The position numbers were made by a program, and so were the translations under genes. 64,000 bases of DNA, from assembly GCA_016795485.1 (NCBI GenBank), contig JAEUHM010000043.1, positions 1-64,000 on the forward strand, given 5' to 3'. The notes below the pieces were generated by a model. It was not told the origin of the DNA, ran no database searches, and saw only the letters and a list, made by a program, of their open reading frames with translations. Each line of letters opens with the position of its first letter. Position 1 is the stretch's first letter. Positions 51,476 through 60,556 of this stretch are shown here, one piece after another. The stretch is from Verrucomicrobiaceae bacterium (GTDB taxonomy: Bacteria > Verrucomicrobiota > Verrucomicrobiia > Verrucomicrobiales > Verrucomicrobiaceae).

Positions 51476-52468
51476 ATGACTAAACGAACACTTGGGCTTT
51501 GCACCGGTCTTGCAGCTCTCAGCCTTGCTTGCTGCGTTGCGGTTGTATGGAGTGCAAGCAGCCGCATCTTGTGCCCGCCGAGAAGGTCACTGCAAAGTTA
51601 TCACCAAGAGATTCTTCGCAATCCCGGGCATTTCGGCCTGATGATTCAGGCGTTTGAGGTGTCGGGCCACCCGTGCCTGATCTGTGAGCCGAGTTCGGTT
51701 CAAGGATCATCACCGAAGGGCGGTCTATTACGTCAACAACTTGCCGCAGAGAACTTTCCACTTGGCCCTCTGGGAGAAGTCTCCGGGACAGCCGTGCTTC
51801 TTCATGGCCACTCCGGCTGCAAAGAAGATCATCTTCCGGTCGCTGAGCGTTTGTGCGCTGCTGGGCTCAGGTGCCTGTTGGTCGACCTTCCAGCGCACGG
51901 GACCAGCCCGATCAAGTTCGCCACGTTTGGCCGTATAGAATCAACGATACCTCGCGAGGTGCTTCTCGGCGCTGCTCAGACTTTTGGCTTTTCGCCACAA
52001 CCTGCGGTTCTCTTCGGCGTTTCGCAAGGAGGAGCCATCGCGCTTCTAGCTGCACACCTTGATCCTACGATGTGGGCAGCTGTTGCCGAAATATCAGCAT
52101 TCGCGAGCCTGGATCGTGTGATCGACCACAAAGCGCGCGGGGTGTTTGGCCCACTGGGCTCAATGTTCGCGGGTGCGATCAACGGCCTTGTCAAATCCCG
52201 GGCAAGTTTTCATCCTTCAGAGATTCGTCCGCTTGATGTTGTTCGCGCGTTGCACATACCTGTGTTGGTCGGCCATGGAGAAGAAGATACACTGGTCACC
52301 TTGGACCACGCTGAGGAGATTTTTCGCGCGGCACCCGGCCCAGGGAAAGATTACTTACTCATCAAGAAAGCGGGGCACAGCGATGTCTTTGTCACTAACG
52401 CTCCCGTTTATAAGGCCATCGCAAAGTTTCTGCTCGGTGCTATCCAGCGTCCTTCAATCTCGAAGTGA
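51476..52468 (+). CDS. alpha/beta hydrolase with N-terminal membrane anchor
   Basis: A 330-residue hydrolase. MTKRTLGLCTGLAALSLACC is a signal or lipoprotein-like segment. The fold shows GTAVLLHGHSGCKEDHLPVA (oxyanion loop), LRCLLVDLPAHGTS, the nucleophile elbow VLFGVSQGGAIALLAAHLDP, HIPVLVGHGEEDTLV (Asp) and KKAGHSDVF (His). Substrate unknown. It sits 12 bp after the DUF2339 gene and just before a glycosyltransferase, in the same operon-like run. Confidence 0.87.
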   Translation: MTKRTLGLCTGLAALSLACCVAVVWSASSRILCPPRRSLQSYHQEILRNPGHFGLMIQAFEVSGHPCLICEPSSVQGSSPKGGLLRQQLAAENFPLGPLGEVSGTAVLLHGHSGCKEDHLPVAERLCAAGLRCLLVDLPAHGTSPIKFATFGRIESTIPREVLLGAAQTFGFSPQPAVLFGVSQGGAIALLAAHLDPTMWAAVAEISAFASLDRVIDHKARGVFGPLGSMFAGAINGLVKSRASFHPSEIRPLDVVRALHIPVLVGHGEEDTLVTLDHAEEIFRAAPGPGKDYLLIKKAGHSDVFVTNAPVYKAIAKFLLGAIQRPSISK

Positions 52469-52483
52469 GATTACACCCTTCTC

Positions 52484-53722
52484 ATGCGCCTTCTTCTGTC
52501 CGCTGTCTCCTGTTGCCCTAACTACGGTTCTGAACCGGGTGTGGGCTGGAACACAGTTCGGGAGGCTGCTGTTGATAGTGAGAACGAGGTGCATGTGCTG
52601 GTCGCTGCACCTTGGAAAGAGCGACTGGAGCGAAACTTCGACTCCTCACGACACCCCAACGTGCATTTTCACCTCGTGAGTGTTCCCGGCTTTGATTCTC
52701 TCATGGCAGAGGGCAAAGGCACTCCGCTTGTTTCAGCATTTCACTACGTGCTATGGCAGTTTTGGTCCTATTTTGCTGCTGTACGACTACATCAGCGGCT
52801 GTCCTTCGATTTGGTGCATCATGTCACCTTCGTGAAGTTCAATACATTCAGTCTGTTGCCGCTCCTGGGCATTCCCTTCATCTGGGGCCCACTTGGAGGA
52901 GCTGAACATGCATCTGCGTCTTTTTATCGTGAGTTTGGATGGAAAACGCGTGCCGTGGAGTGGTTGAGGAGGCTTCTACAGTGGATAGCCCCCGTCCAGC
53001 CCCTGCTTCGGTGGACAGCAAAACACGCCGCCCTAGCAATCGGAGTGACACAAGACACCGTAACTGCACTCAGATCCCTTGGGGCTCGAAGAATCGATTT
53101 GTTCCCAGCCGTTGGGCTCAATGACGAAGAACTAGCGCTGATCCAGCCTGCAACTCACCTTGAGGGTAAGATCGGCCTCACGGTGATCTATGCTGGCCGC
53201 CTTATCCCGTGGAAAGGCGTTCACCTCGCGCTTCGGGCGTTGGCGGGATCAGGCTGTGCGAACGTCCGTTTTCAGATCATTGGCAGCGGTCCGTTGCGCC
53301 AGAGGCTAGAGCAGGAGGCTCATCAGTTGGGCATCTCCGATAGAGTGTCATTTTTGGGTGAAGTTGATCGCGCCACTCTCCTCGCCGCGTATGCGAGTGC
53401 TGAAGGCTTTCTTTATCCATCCCTTCACGATTCAGGCGGTAACGCGGTGATCGAAGCGATGGCCGCCGGCTTGCCTGTCATTCATCTCGCCAAGGGTGGG
53501 CCCGACCTGCTGGTGCCAGAAGAGGCGGGCTACAAGGTCCAGGCTGACGATCCCGAAACGGCCGTCTGCGGTCTAACTCAAGCGTTGCAACGCTTTTGTG
53601 CCAACCGCTCCGAACGTGTCCAACGTGGCAACAAAGCGCGCGAACACGCATTTGCCGCGCACTCTTGGAAGAGCCGCGGCATCAAGCTGCGAGAGATCTA
53701 TGCTTCATTAGCGATCAAGTGA
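52484..53722 (+). CDS. GT4-family glycosyltransferase
   Basis: A 412-residue GT-B glycosyltransferase. The N-terminus SCCPNYGSEPGVGWNTVREA is typical of one GT4 subgroup. The centre has FDLVHHVTFVKFNTFSLLPL and PFIWGPLGGAEHA. The donor domain has VIYAGRLIPWKGVHLALRAL, FQIIGSGPLRQRLEQEAHQL and YPSLHDSGGNAVIEAMAAGL. It is cytoplasmic or peripheral at the inner membrane and probably builds a surface glycan. It ends the plus-strand run and overlaps the stop of the convergent cysteine desulfurase gene by 15 bp. Confidence 0.9.
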   Translation: MRLLLSAVSCCPNYGSEPGVGWNTVREAAVDSENEVHVLVAAPWKERLERNFDSSRHPNVHFHLVSVPGFDSLMAEGKGTPLVSAFHYVLWQFWSYFAAVRLHQRLSFDLVHHVTFVKFNTFSLLPLLGIPFIWGPLGGAEHASASFYREFGWKTRAVEWLRRLLQWIAPVQPLLRWTAKHAALAIGVTQDTVTALRSLGARRIDLFPAVGLNDEELALIQPATHLEGKIGLTVIYAGRLIPWKGVHLALRALAGSGCANVRFQIIGSGPLRQRLEQEAHQLGISDRVSFLGEVDRATLLAAYASAEGFLYPSLHDSGGNAVIEAMAAGLPVIHLAKGGPDLLVPEEAGYKVQADDPETAVCGLTQALQRFCANRSERVQRGNKAREHAFAAHSWKSRGIKLREIYASLAIK

Positions 53723-54775
53723 TGACAACACTTCCCGCATCGCATCGGCGAGCGAAATCCATTCTTGCAACGTGGTGTCCCACCCACCGCTGACGCGCAA
53801 AGTGCGCTTCAAAGCATCTGGTGCTGTCCCCAGAGCTTGTAGGACAACGGAAGAGCCCTCCACACCAGAGCTACACGCCGAACCTGTTGATACAGCAAAT
53901 CCCGCCTGCGAGAGACGTGCGAGCCATCTGCGATTGTCATGGCGCGGCATGACGAGCATCACGGTGTTCCATAGACGAGGAGCATCCTCGTTCACAACTT
54001 CGACATTGGGCAAAAAGGTGCGCACTCGCTTCACAAACGCATCCCTATGAGCCGAGTTCATCTCTGGGAGCCGCTGAGTGACATGCTCAAGAGCTGTCAC
54101 CATGGCTTCAATCGCTGGGTAGTTCTCTGTTCCTGCACGTCTTCGATTCTCCTGCGGTCCGCCACGAAGAAAGGCCCAAGATTCCTCTTCATCACGCAAT
54201 ACTAGGAACCCACAGCCCTTCGGGCCACCAAACTTGTGCGCACTGCCTGACAAGTAATCGCATTGTCCGAGTTCGGAAGCTTCCAACTTTCCAATCCATT
54301 GAGTGGCATCTGAATGAAATGCGATGCCGCGATCGCGACAGGTTTTCATGATCTGCTTCCAAGGCTGAATGACGCCGCTCTCGTTGTTGGCGGCCATCAC
54401 GGACACAAGATCGCTTTGAAGGGGAAGGTGGTTCATGTCCAGAATGCCGTCTGCGCTGACCGGAATAGCCTCTGCCCGAGCGGGGACACGCACGCTGGGA
54501 TGCTCAATAGCTGATATGTGGCAACGCTTGTCGCCAAAATGCGAAAAGAGAGAGTTATTAGCCTCGGTGGCACCACTGGTGAAGACAATGCGCATCGCAT
54601 CACAACCTAGCAACTCAGCTAGACGCTCGCGTGCAGCATCTAGATGTTGGGAAGTAGCAGCAGCCTCCTTGTAAAGACTTGATGCGTTGTACCAATGATT
54701 ACGATTGGCCTTCAGCCACGCCTCTTGAGCTGCTGCACACATGGGTGTGGTGGCATTGTAATCAAAGTATGTCAC
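53708..54775 (-). CDS. cysteine desulfurase (NifS/IscS-like)
   Basis: A 355-residue PLP enzyme taking sulfur from cysteine as a persulfide. Seen: MTYFDYNATTPMCAAAQEAW, VFTSGATEANNSLF, the cofactor lysine in LSGSAHKFGGPKGCGFLVLR, and the persulfide Cys in VSTGSACSSGVEGSSVV. The start is GTG at 54775, overlapping the stop of the MobA-FdhD gene (GTGA). No Fe-S scaffold gene follows. The coupling strongly suggests it supplies sulfur to the FdhD part, as IscS does for FdhD in Escherichia coli. Confidence 0.93.
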   Translation of the reverse strand: MTYFDYNATTPMCAAAQEAWLKANRNHWYNASSLYKEAAATSQHLDAARERLAELLGCDAMRIVFTSGATEANNSLFSHFGDKRCHISAIEHPSVRVPARAEAIPVSADGILDMNHLPLQSDLVSVMAANNESGVIQPWKQIMKTCRDRGIAFHSDATQWIGKLEASELGQCDYLSGSAHKFGGPKGCGFLVLRDEEESWAFLRGGPQENRRRAGTENYPAIEAMVTALEHVTQRLPEMNSAHRDAFVKRVRTFLPNVEVVNEDAPRLWNTVMLVMPRHDNRRWLARLSQAGFAVSTGSACSSGVEGSSVVLQALGTAPDALKRTLRVSGGWDTTLQEWISLADAMREVLSSLDR

Positions 54776-56115
54776 TTCAGCCGCTCCTTTCCTGCGTAGA
54801 TGTTCATCGTGCCATCACGAAGAAAGCCGATCAGTGTTTGGCGGGATTCGCGCGCAAAGTCGACGGCGAGGCTAGTGGGTGCCGAGATGGCCGCAACTAC
54901 TGGAACGCCGGCAGCTAACGCCTTCTGCATCATCTCAAAAGACACGCGACCACTAAGCAACAAGATGTGCTCGCTCCACGGGAGGCTCCCTGACAGCAGC
55001 CCGTGCCCCAGGACTTTGTCTAACGCATTGTGGCGACCAACATCTTCCCGTAGCACGATCAAGTCACCTTTCTGATCAAAGATCGCACAAGCGTGAAGCC
55101 CGCCTGTACGATCAAATGTAGGCTGTGCTTCGCGCAACCTTCTCGGCAGGCTCCACAATAGTTCTGCAGATATCTGTAGGGCCGAGTTGACGGGCGGAAA
55201 CTTCACAAAGACGGAGTCCAGGCTCGTTTTACCACACAATCCACAACTCGATGCGCTGAAGACGTGACGCGTTAGATGATCCCAGTTCACTACTGCACCA
55301 CCCAAAAGCACATCCACGATGTTTCCTTTGGAGTCTGTCGTTTGGGGGCATTGGGAAATCTCCAAAACATCCCTCGCGGATTTGACAACGCCCTCACTCA
55401 CCAAGAAACCAGCAGCGAGTTCACGATCATTCCCTGGGGTTCGCATTACTACGGCCACACTGCGTCCCTCTACTCGAATCTCGAGCGGTTCCTCCACCGC
55501 TACGAAGTCATGCTGAGGCTGTTGGCCCGCTGCCGAGGTCAGCTTGGTCAAGAGCAGTGGTAGGTCGCGAGGCTCGTTTGCATTCAGGAGGAGAGGAGCT
55601 TCTTCATCGGATACTGGGAGCACTTGGCAGATACCAAGTTCGGCAGCACGACTCAAGGCAGCCTGCATTGAGCCGCTGCGAGTGCCTTCTTCCTCCAATA
55701 CCGGAATCATTTCGGGAGTGACCACAGCCAACATGGGCTCAATGCCTCCACCTTTCGAGTAGCAACACCCCACCTCATGAGTGAGAAGCCTGTCCATCAG
55801 GGCGGCCGTGACCAAAGGCATATCAACCGCCATGACGAGCACTCTTTGGCCCGCAGCGCGCAAGCAACGAAGCACGGCTGGCAACGGACCTGCATCTTCA
55901 TCTGGCGGATCAAGGACACGCTCGGCAGAACTCGGGTTGATCTCCTGATCTCCTCGGCACGCGATAAACACACGGTCTGGACCAAGCGAATGGAGCTTCT
56001 CTACCTGCACTTCCCAAAGCGGTTGATTCGGCCAAGGAAGAAATGCTTTGTCACGTCCCATGCGAGTGGATCTGCCACCAGCGATGAGTGCTGCGGAGAA
56101 CGGCGCACGGCTCAT
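54772..56115 (-). CDS. MobA-FdhD fusion: molybdenum cofactor guanylyltransferase and formate dehydrogenase sulfurtransferase
   Basis: A 447-residue two-domain protein. Residues 1-190 are MobA (AALIAGGRSTRMGRDKAFLP, VLVMAVDMPLVTAALMDRLL), which adds GMP to molybdopterin. Residues 195-447 are FdhD: RTPGNDRELAAGFLVSEGVV, the sulfur-carrying SSCGLCGKTS (C-x2-C), TGGLHACAIFDQKGDLIVLR, EDVGRHNALDKVLGHG and AISAPTSLAV. FdhD passes sulfur from a cysteine desulfurase to the Mo site. Most bacteria encode the two activities separately. No frameshift separates them. The ATG at 56115 overlaps the stop of the MOSC gene. Confidence 0.93.
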   Translation of the reverse strand: MSRAPFSAALIAGGRSTRMGRDKAFLPWPNQPLWEVQVEKLHSLGPDRVFIACRGDQEINPSSAERVLDPPDEDAGPLPAVLRCLRAAGQRVLVMAVDMPLVTAALMDRLLTHEVGCCYSKGGGIEPMLAVVTPEMIPVLEEEGTRSGSMQAALSRAAELGICQVLPVSDEEAPLLLNANEPRDLPLLLTKLTSAAGQQPQHDFVAVEEPLEIRVEGRSVAVVMRTPGNDRELAAGFLVSEGVVKSARDVLEISQCPQTTDSKGNIVDVLLGGAVVNWDHLTRHVFSASSCGLCGKTSLDSVFVKFPPVNSALQISAELLWSLPRRLREAQPTFDRTGGLHACAIFDQKGDLIVLREDVGRHNALDKVLGHGLLSGSLPWSEHILLLSGRVSFEMMQKALAAGVPVVAAISAPTSLAVDFARESRQTLIGFLRDGTMNIYAGKERLK

Positions 56116-56570
56116 GCGTCCACACGCAGGATTCCATCCGTGAGGATTTTGGCGCGTAGTCCACCGTAGCCCTGCAACGCGGCTTCTGCGCCAGGACCAA
56201 AGGCCTCGTTCATCCAGTGACACGGCGCGGCTTCTTGCGTGCCAAGAAAGCGTACGCCCTGTACCTCAAACTCTTTTCCGATGAGTGTGTTAAGGTCCAC
56301 ACCGCGGGTGATGACATTTCGGCGAAACACGCCTGCATCTTTGTCCGTCACCGCCATTTGTTGGCAGAGACGTTCCCAAGTCTCTTCCGCAAAGAAGGTA
56401 ACCTGGCCCTTGTAGTCATCTTTCCAGCCAAAGTAGCGATCCCCCTTGATCCCTTTTCCAGCCACGCATTCCACCTCCGCACACCTCACGGTGGGAGACA
56501 AGCCGGGGGGCTGACCATGATGTCCTACGTAATTGTGTTCTGGCCCGATGTAGATTGAGACGATCTTCAT
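56112..56570 (-). CDS. MOSC-domain protein
   Basis: A 152-residue stand-alone MOSC (Moco sulfurase C-terminal) protein. Seen: MKIVSIYIGPEHNYVGHHGQ, GKGIKGDRYFGWKDDYKGQV, FRRNVITRGVDLNTLIGKEF and the conserved-Cys block LGTQEAAPCHWMNEAFGPGA. MOSC proteins bind molybdenum cofactor or carry sulfur to it. It is the first gene of the three-gene Moco operon and couples by ATGA to the fusion gene. The ATG at 56570 leaves 74 bp to the divergent esterase gene. Confidence 0.9.
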   Translation of the reverse strand: MKIVSIYIGPEHNYVGHHGQPPGLSPTVRCAEVECVAGKGIKGDRYFGWKDDYKGQVTFFAEETWERLCQQMAVTDKDAGVFRRNVITRGVDLNTLIGKEFEVQGVRFLGTQEAAPCHWMNEAFGPGAEAALQGYGGLRAKILTDGILRVDA

Positions 56571-56644
56571 GGGTGTCTGGACAAAAGAGCAGGTTGCAAA
56601 CGTTTCATACTTGATTGTATACGCGTCAGAACACCCTGGAAACC

Positions 56645-57895
56645 ATGATTCATCGACTCCTCGCCTTCGTGGCCCTTCTGCCCGCACTTGTCCACGCCCA
56701 GACCCCACTCAAAGCAGTTACGGATAGGCCCGATGCCGTCTACTCCATTGGAGATGAGGTAACGTTTACGATTTCCGGCCCGGCTGGTGAGGTCACCTGC
56801 GTGTTGTCCAAAGACGGAGTCGATTCAAAACCACCACAGAAACTTATGGTGCCGGATAATGGCAGCGTCACCCTCAAGGGCACACTCGACGAGCCGGGCT
56901 TCCTTACATTGCGCGTGCGTCAGGGCGAGACTACGACACTTGCAGCTGCGGCAATCTCTCCAGAAATGATCACGCCAGTTGGTCCGCCACCGACTGACTT
57001 CGATGCTTTCTGGGATAAACAACGCACGGCACTTAAGGCTGTGCCTCTCAATCCAAAAATGGAGTCTGTGGATGCTAAGGTAAAGGGCGTGGAGGCATTT
57101 GATATCAAGGTCGACTGCCTTGGGGCTCCCGTTTCCGGCTACTTTGGCCGACCTGCCACTAAAGCCGCTGCAAAATCACTTCCGGCCATTCTTTACGTAC
57201 ATGGCGCGGGGGTTGGTTCGTCCAATCTCACGTCCGTGAACTGGGTGTTGCAGCATAAAGGAATGTTGGCGCTCGATATTAACGCTCATGGTATCGAAAA
57301 TGGGAAACCGAAGGAGTTCTATGAGCAACTGGCAGCAACTACCTTAAAGGACTACCGCTACGTGGGCCGCAATGACCCCGAGCAATGCTACTTCAAGGGA
57401 ATGTTCCTCCGGGTGATCCGTGCGATTGATTTTCTGACCTCTCAGCCGGAGTGGGATGGTAAGACCCTTGTGGTTTACGGCAGCAGTCAGGGCGGGTTCC
57501 AAGCACTCGCGGCGGCTGGCTTGGATAGCCGCGTGAGCTTCATCTGTGCCGGAGTGCCCGCTGGCTGCGATCACAATGGTTTTGAAGTGGGAAGAGTCTG
57601 TGGCTGGCCCAAATTGGTTGCCGTTGGCCAAGATGGGAAACACGATGCCACGGGAGCCAAGGCTGCGGCCTATTTTGACTGTATCAACTTCGCCCTTCGG
57701 GCCAAGTGCAAAGGCGCAGCAGTCACTGTGGGCTACATTGATACCACGTGCCCACCAACCAGTGTGTATGCCGCTTACAACGCACTTAACGTACCCAAGT
57801 CCATCCACGCGGACCCGCTAGTCGGTCATACCAACTCACCTGTCGCCACAAAGTTCATGCAAGATGCGGCTCTTAAACACATTCGTGGAGAGTAA
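56645..57895 (+). CDS. exported acetylxylan-esterase-like hydrolase (AXE1 family)
   Basis: A 416-residue secreted esterase. Signal peptide MIHRLLAFVALLPALVHAQ; an N-terminal beta domain (about 20-115); then the AXE1 alpha/beta-hydrolase with TDFDAFWDKQRTALKAVPLN, LPAILYVHGAGVGSSN, CYFKGMFLRVIRAIDFLTSQ, the nucleophile LVVYGSSQGGFQALAAAGLD, YIDTTCPPTSVYAAYNAL (Asp) and DPLVGHTNS (His). Such enzymes remove acetyl groups from xylan or antibiotic-like substrates. Its export fits polysaccharide breakdown. A Tyr-rich, unusual late loop replaces part of the usual cap. Confidence 0.87.
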   Translation: MIHRLLAFVALLPALVHAQTPLKAVTDRPDAVYSIGDEVTFTISGPAGEVTCVLSKDGVDSKPPQKLMVPDNGSVTLKGTLDEPGFLTLRVRQGETTTLAAAAISPEMITPVGPPPTDFDAFWDKQRTALKAVPLNPKMESVDAKVKGVEAFDIKVDCLGAPVSGYFGRPATKAAAKSLPAILYVHGAGVGSSNLTSVNWVLQHKGMLALDINAHGIENGKPKEFYEQLAATTLKDYRYVGRNDPEQCYFKGMFLRVIRAIDFLTSQPEWDGKTLVVYGSSQGGFQALAAAGLDSRVSFICAGVPAGCDHNGFEVGRVCGWPKLVAVGQDGKHDATGAKAAAYFDCINFALRAKCKGAAVTVGYIDTTCPPTSVYAAYNALNVPKSIHADPLVGHTNSPVATKFMQDAALKHIRGE

Positions 57896-57912
57896 ATCCC
57901 GCCAAGGTGACT

Positions 57913-58533
57913 TCAGGCCCTATAACGATCGTTTAGTCCCTCTCCGTCCATCAGTTTCTCCACTGACTTTTTGACTCTGAGTTTCGCGGTCGTGGTGTCC
58001 TTTGCTGAGTTGATCCAGTCACAATACTCCCTGCGACCATGCGTAGTGAGGCTGTCATAGATGGCATTGGCCTTGGCATATTTCTTCATAGCCAAAGCTT
58101 TGGCGAGAATCTCTGGGATGACAGGCTCCTTTGGCTTATCCAAAGGCCGGGCCGCTACGGTGCCGCCGTTAGCGTCCAGTTCTACAGCGGCCTTGATCCA
58201 CTTGCGGACCATCTTTTCGTCCACTTGACCCAACTCCGTGTAGCGCACGGAGCGAATCGCGGTCTTCCCTTGGCCTTGCACGAAAGTCCCTTTCGGGTCT
58301 TCCAACTCGGCTCCCCTCGGAAAAGTCAGGGCCACGTGCTTTTGGAAGGCGCTGAAGCTACACACCAACAGCCTGCCCTTGTAACTGGGCTCATTCCAGC
58401 GAATAGCCTCCTCAAGATGAGGTGCCTCGCTGCGAATGATGCCTCTCAGCTTCTCCACAACCGGACGCGCAAACTCCGAGAGGCCCTTGATGTAGGCATC
58501 CACGGTTGCGGGCGGTTCTGACCACGAAGCCAT
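57913..58533 (-). CDS. YdeI/DUF1801 family protein
   Basis: A 206-residue protein. The N-terminal DUF1801 domain (to about 120) has YIKGLSEFARPVVEKLRGII, EEAIRWNEPSYKGRLLVCSF and FQKHVALTFPRGAEL. The C-terminal YdeI/OmpD-associated part contains PVIPEILAKALAMKKYAKAN and LTTHGRREYCDWINSAKD. The iron-chaperone-like fold of DUF1801 is known, but the function is not. It starts one base after the stop of the Gfo/Idh gene, so the pair is likely co-transcribed. Confidence 0.9.
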   Translation of the reverse strand: MASWSEPPATVDAYIKGLSEFARPVVEKLRGIIRSEAPHLEEAIRWNEPSYKGRLLVCSFSAFQKHVALTFPRGAELEDPKGTFVQGQGKTAIRSVRYTELGQVDEKMVRKWIKAAVELDANGGTVAARPLDKPKEPVIPEILAKALAMKKYAKANAIYDSLTTHGRREYCDWINSAKDTTTAKLRVKKSVEKLMDGEGLNDRYRA

Positions 58534-58534
58534 G

Positions 58535-59692
58535 TTAGCAATCTAGCTTTGTCCAAGCAGCGTTCTTCTGGCTGGAAGCCACTACTGCCTCGATAAACGC
58601 CATGCCACGCACACCGTCCTCGATTTTTGGGTAATCCAGGGCCACATCGTCCGGTGCTGAGCCGCTGATGACCGCGCGAATGTGGCTAGCAAAGTTTTTG
58701 TAGATGTTGGCAAACGCCTCCAGATAGCCCTCTGGATGAGCAGGTGGCGTGCGCGTGGCTGCTGCTGCGTTTTTGCCCAAATAGCCGTTTGCGGTGCGGT
58801 AGACTTGCATAGGCTGATCAAGCCACTTCACCAGCATGGTGTTAGGCTCTCTCTGATGCCATTCAATGCCACCCTTCTCGCCGTAGACGCGAATGTTTAG
58901 GTTGTTCTCCTCACCAACACTGATCTGTGAGCTGTGGAGCACGCCTTTTGCACCACCCTCAAAGCGAAGCAAGATATTGGCGTCGTCGTCAAGGAGCCGC
59001 CCCTCCACAAAGGTCGTGAGATCTGCCGCCAACTCACTGATCTTGAGCCCCGTGATGTATTCTGCCAGATTCTCCGCGTGAGTTCCGATGTCACCCACAC
59101 AGCCGGCAGCGCCACTGCGTTTTGGGTCCGTGCGCCAGCCCGCCTGCTTCTGTCCAGAAGCCTCCAGGCGGGTAGCTAGCCATCCTTGCGGATACTCAAC
59201 GACTACCTTGCGGATTTTGCCGAGTTTCCCAGCAGCGATCATGTCCTTCGCTTCTTTAACGAGGGGATAGCCGGTGTAGTTATGGGTAAGGCCATAGAGC
59301 TTACCGGTCTTCTTCACCAATGCCGCCAGTTCTTTTGCTTCCGCGAGGTCGAAGGTTGCCGGCTTGTCACTTAGCACGTGGAATCCGTTCTCAAGCGCCA
59401 TTTTTGCAGGTGGGAAGTGCATGTGATTCGGGGTCACGATCGCCACAAAATCCATCCGCTGGTCGGCAGGCAAGGCGGCCTCGCCTTTGATCATTTCCTC
59501 AAACGAACCGTAGCAACGATCTGGCGGGAGGAAGAAGTCGCCACCTGATGCTTTTGATTTTTCCGGATCGGAGGAAAATGCTCCACAAACGAGTTCAATC
59601 TGCTGGTCAATCGCCGCCGCAATGCGGTGCACTGCTCCAATAAAGGCTCCTCTGCCGCCTCCTACCATTCCATAGCGTATTTTCCGGCTCAT
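58535..59692 (-). CDS. Gfo/Idh/MocA-family oxidoreductase
   Basis: A 385-residue NAD(P)-dependent sugar or inositol dehydrogenase-like protein. The Rossmann start is [40 protein letters not shown] and [20 protein letters not shown] follow (catalytic Lys region). The C-terminal domain has [20 protein letters not shown] with the conserved Asp-x3-His. No signal peptide is present, so it is cytoplasmic. It is divergent from the STN gene and upstream of the YdeI-like gene. Substrate unknown. Confidence 0.9.
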   Translation of the reverse strand: MSRKIRYGMVGGGRGAFIGAVHRIAAAIDQQIELVCGAFSSDPEKSKASGGDFFLPPDRCYGSFEEMIKGEAALPADQRMDFVAIVTPNHMHFPPAKMALENGFHVLSDKPATFDLAEAKELAALVKKTGKLYGLTHNYTGYPLVKEAKDMIAAGKLGKIRKVVVEYPQGWLATRLEASGQKQAGWRTDPKRSGAAGCVGDIGTHAENLAEYITGLKISELAADLTTFVEGRLLDDDANILLRFEGGAKGVLHSSQISVGEENNLNIRVYGEKGGIEWHQREPNTMLVKWLDQPMQVYRTANGYLGKNAAAATRTPPAHPEGYLEAFANIYKNFASHIRAVISGSAPDDVALDYPKIEDGVRGMAFIEAVVASSQKNAAWTKLDC

Positions 59693-59919
59693 ATTTTTTG
59701 TCGATTTTTTGGGGTGTTTTTTCTGAAAAAACCCAGCCGCCTGATAGCGGGGGGCATGTAGTCTGGCCCAAATCAGCGCCCTCGGTCAAGCGTCTGTGCG
59801 TTGATTTTGAAGGGAAGCAGCGGTTTTTTTGCAAAGGATCACTTTTTTCTTCACATATGTCATGGTTTCCCTTACACTCGCGTCAACTTTTGAGTTTCTC
59901 ACCCCCAAAACCTAAACCC
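59693..59919. other. divergent intergenic region
   Basis: 227 bp between the Gfo/Idh gene (leftward) and the STN protein gene (rightward), with T-rich and A/C-rich tracts. Near the right end, ACCCCCAAAACCTAAACCC stands directly before the ATG with no Shine-Dalgarno. No -35/-10 pair assigned. Confidence 0.4.
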
Positions 59920-60369
59920 ATGAGAACCCTGCGCTTACTTCTGGTTGTTGTTGCGAGTGTAGGCTGTCTGAGCTTGCCGACGATAGCCGGCACCCAGACG
60001 GAGGCTCGAGCCAAGATCTCGACCAAATTGAAGTCGATCAAGTTGCCGCGCGTCCAGTTCCGGGACGCTACCATCTCGGAGGCCGTGGAATATTTCCAAA
60101 TCAAGGCCCGTGAGTGCGACCCAACCAAAACGGGAGTCAACATCATCGCCAAGATTGATCCAGACGTTAAGCCGAAGCCGATCACCATGGATTTGAGCAA
60201 CGTTCCGCTCGAGTTTGCATTGAAGACCGCTGCAGAACTTGCAGGCATGGTCGTCCGATTGGAACCACATGCCGTGCTGGTGACCAGTATTACCGACAAT
60301 AACGGACAGATGTACACAAGAGTGTTCAATGTTCCTCCCAATTTCCTGGATGCAGGAGCCACTAAGTGA
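59920..60369 (+). CDS. exported protein consisting of one STN (secretin/TonB short N-terminal) domain
   Basis: A 149-residue protein. Signal peptide MRTLRLLLVVVASVGCLSLP, then one STN-like domain: VQFRDATISEAVEYFQIKAR, GVNIIAKIDPDV, ITMDLSNVPLEFALKTAAEL, VVRLEPHAVLVTSI. In secretins and TonB-dependent transducers this domain is the N-terminal gate or signalling part of a much larger protein; here nothing follows before the stop and the terminator. The extended start at 59698 lacks a signal and is not used. Confidence 0.85.
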   Translation: MRTLRLLLVVVASVGCLSLPTIAGTQTEARAKISTKLKSIKLPRVQFRDATISEAVEYFQIKARECDPTKTGVNIIAKIDPDVKPKPITMDLSNVPLEFALKTAAELAGMVVRLEPHAVLVTSITDNNGQMYTRVFNVPPNFLDAGATK

Positions 60370-60427
60370 GTATGGGCGGCTCACGACGCTGACTGTTTAG
60401 GAGAGAGGCAGTTCAGCGGCATAGCTC

Positions 60428-60474
60428 AAGCATCCGCAAGATGGGTCTTCCGACCTTCTTGCGGATGCTTTTTT
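60428..60474 (+). terminator. rho-independent terminator
   Basis: AAGCATCCGCAAG (60428-60440) pairs with CTTGCGGATGCTT (60458-60470), and a run of T follows to 60474. The loop holds a possible inner pairing. It lies about 58 bp after the STN gene and is the clearest classic terminator in the window. Confidence 0.88.
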
Positions 60475-60556
60475 GTTGCTGAAGAATGCATGCGCAATCC
60501 TTCAGAGCATGCAGTTCATGCTCCCTGTGGGTTTGTATTTCCTTCGCTTCCGGTTG

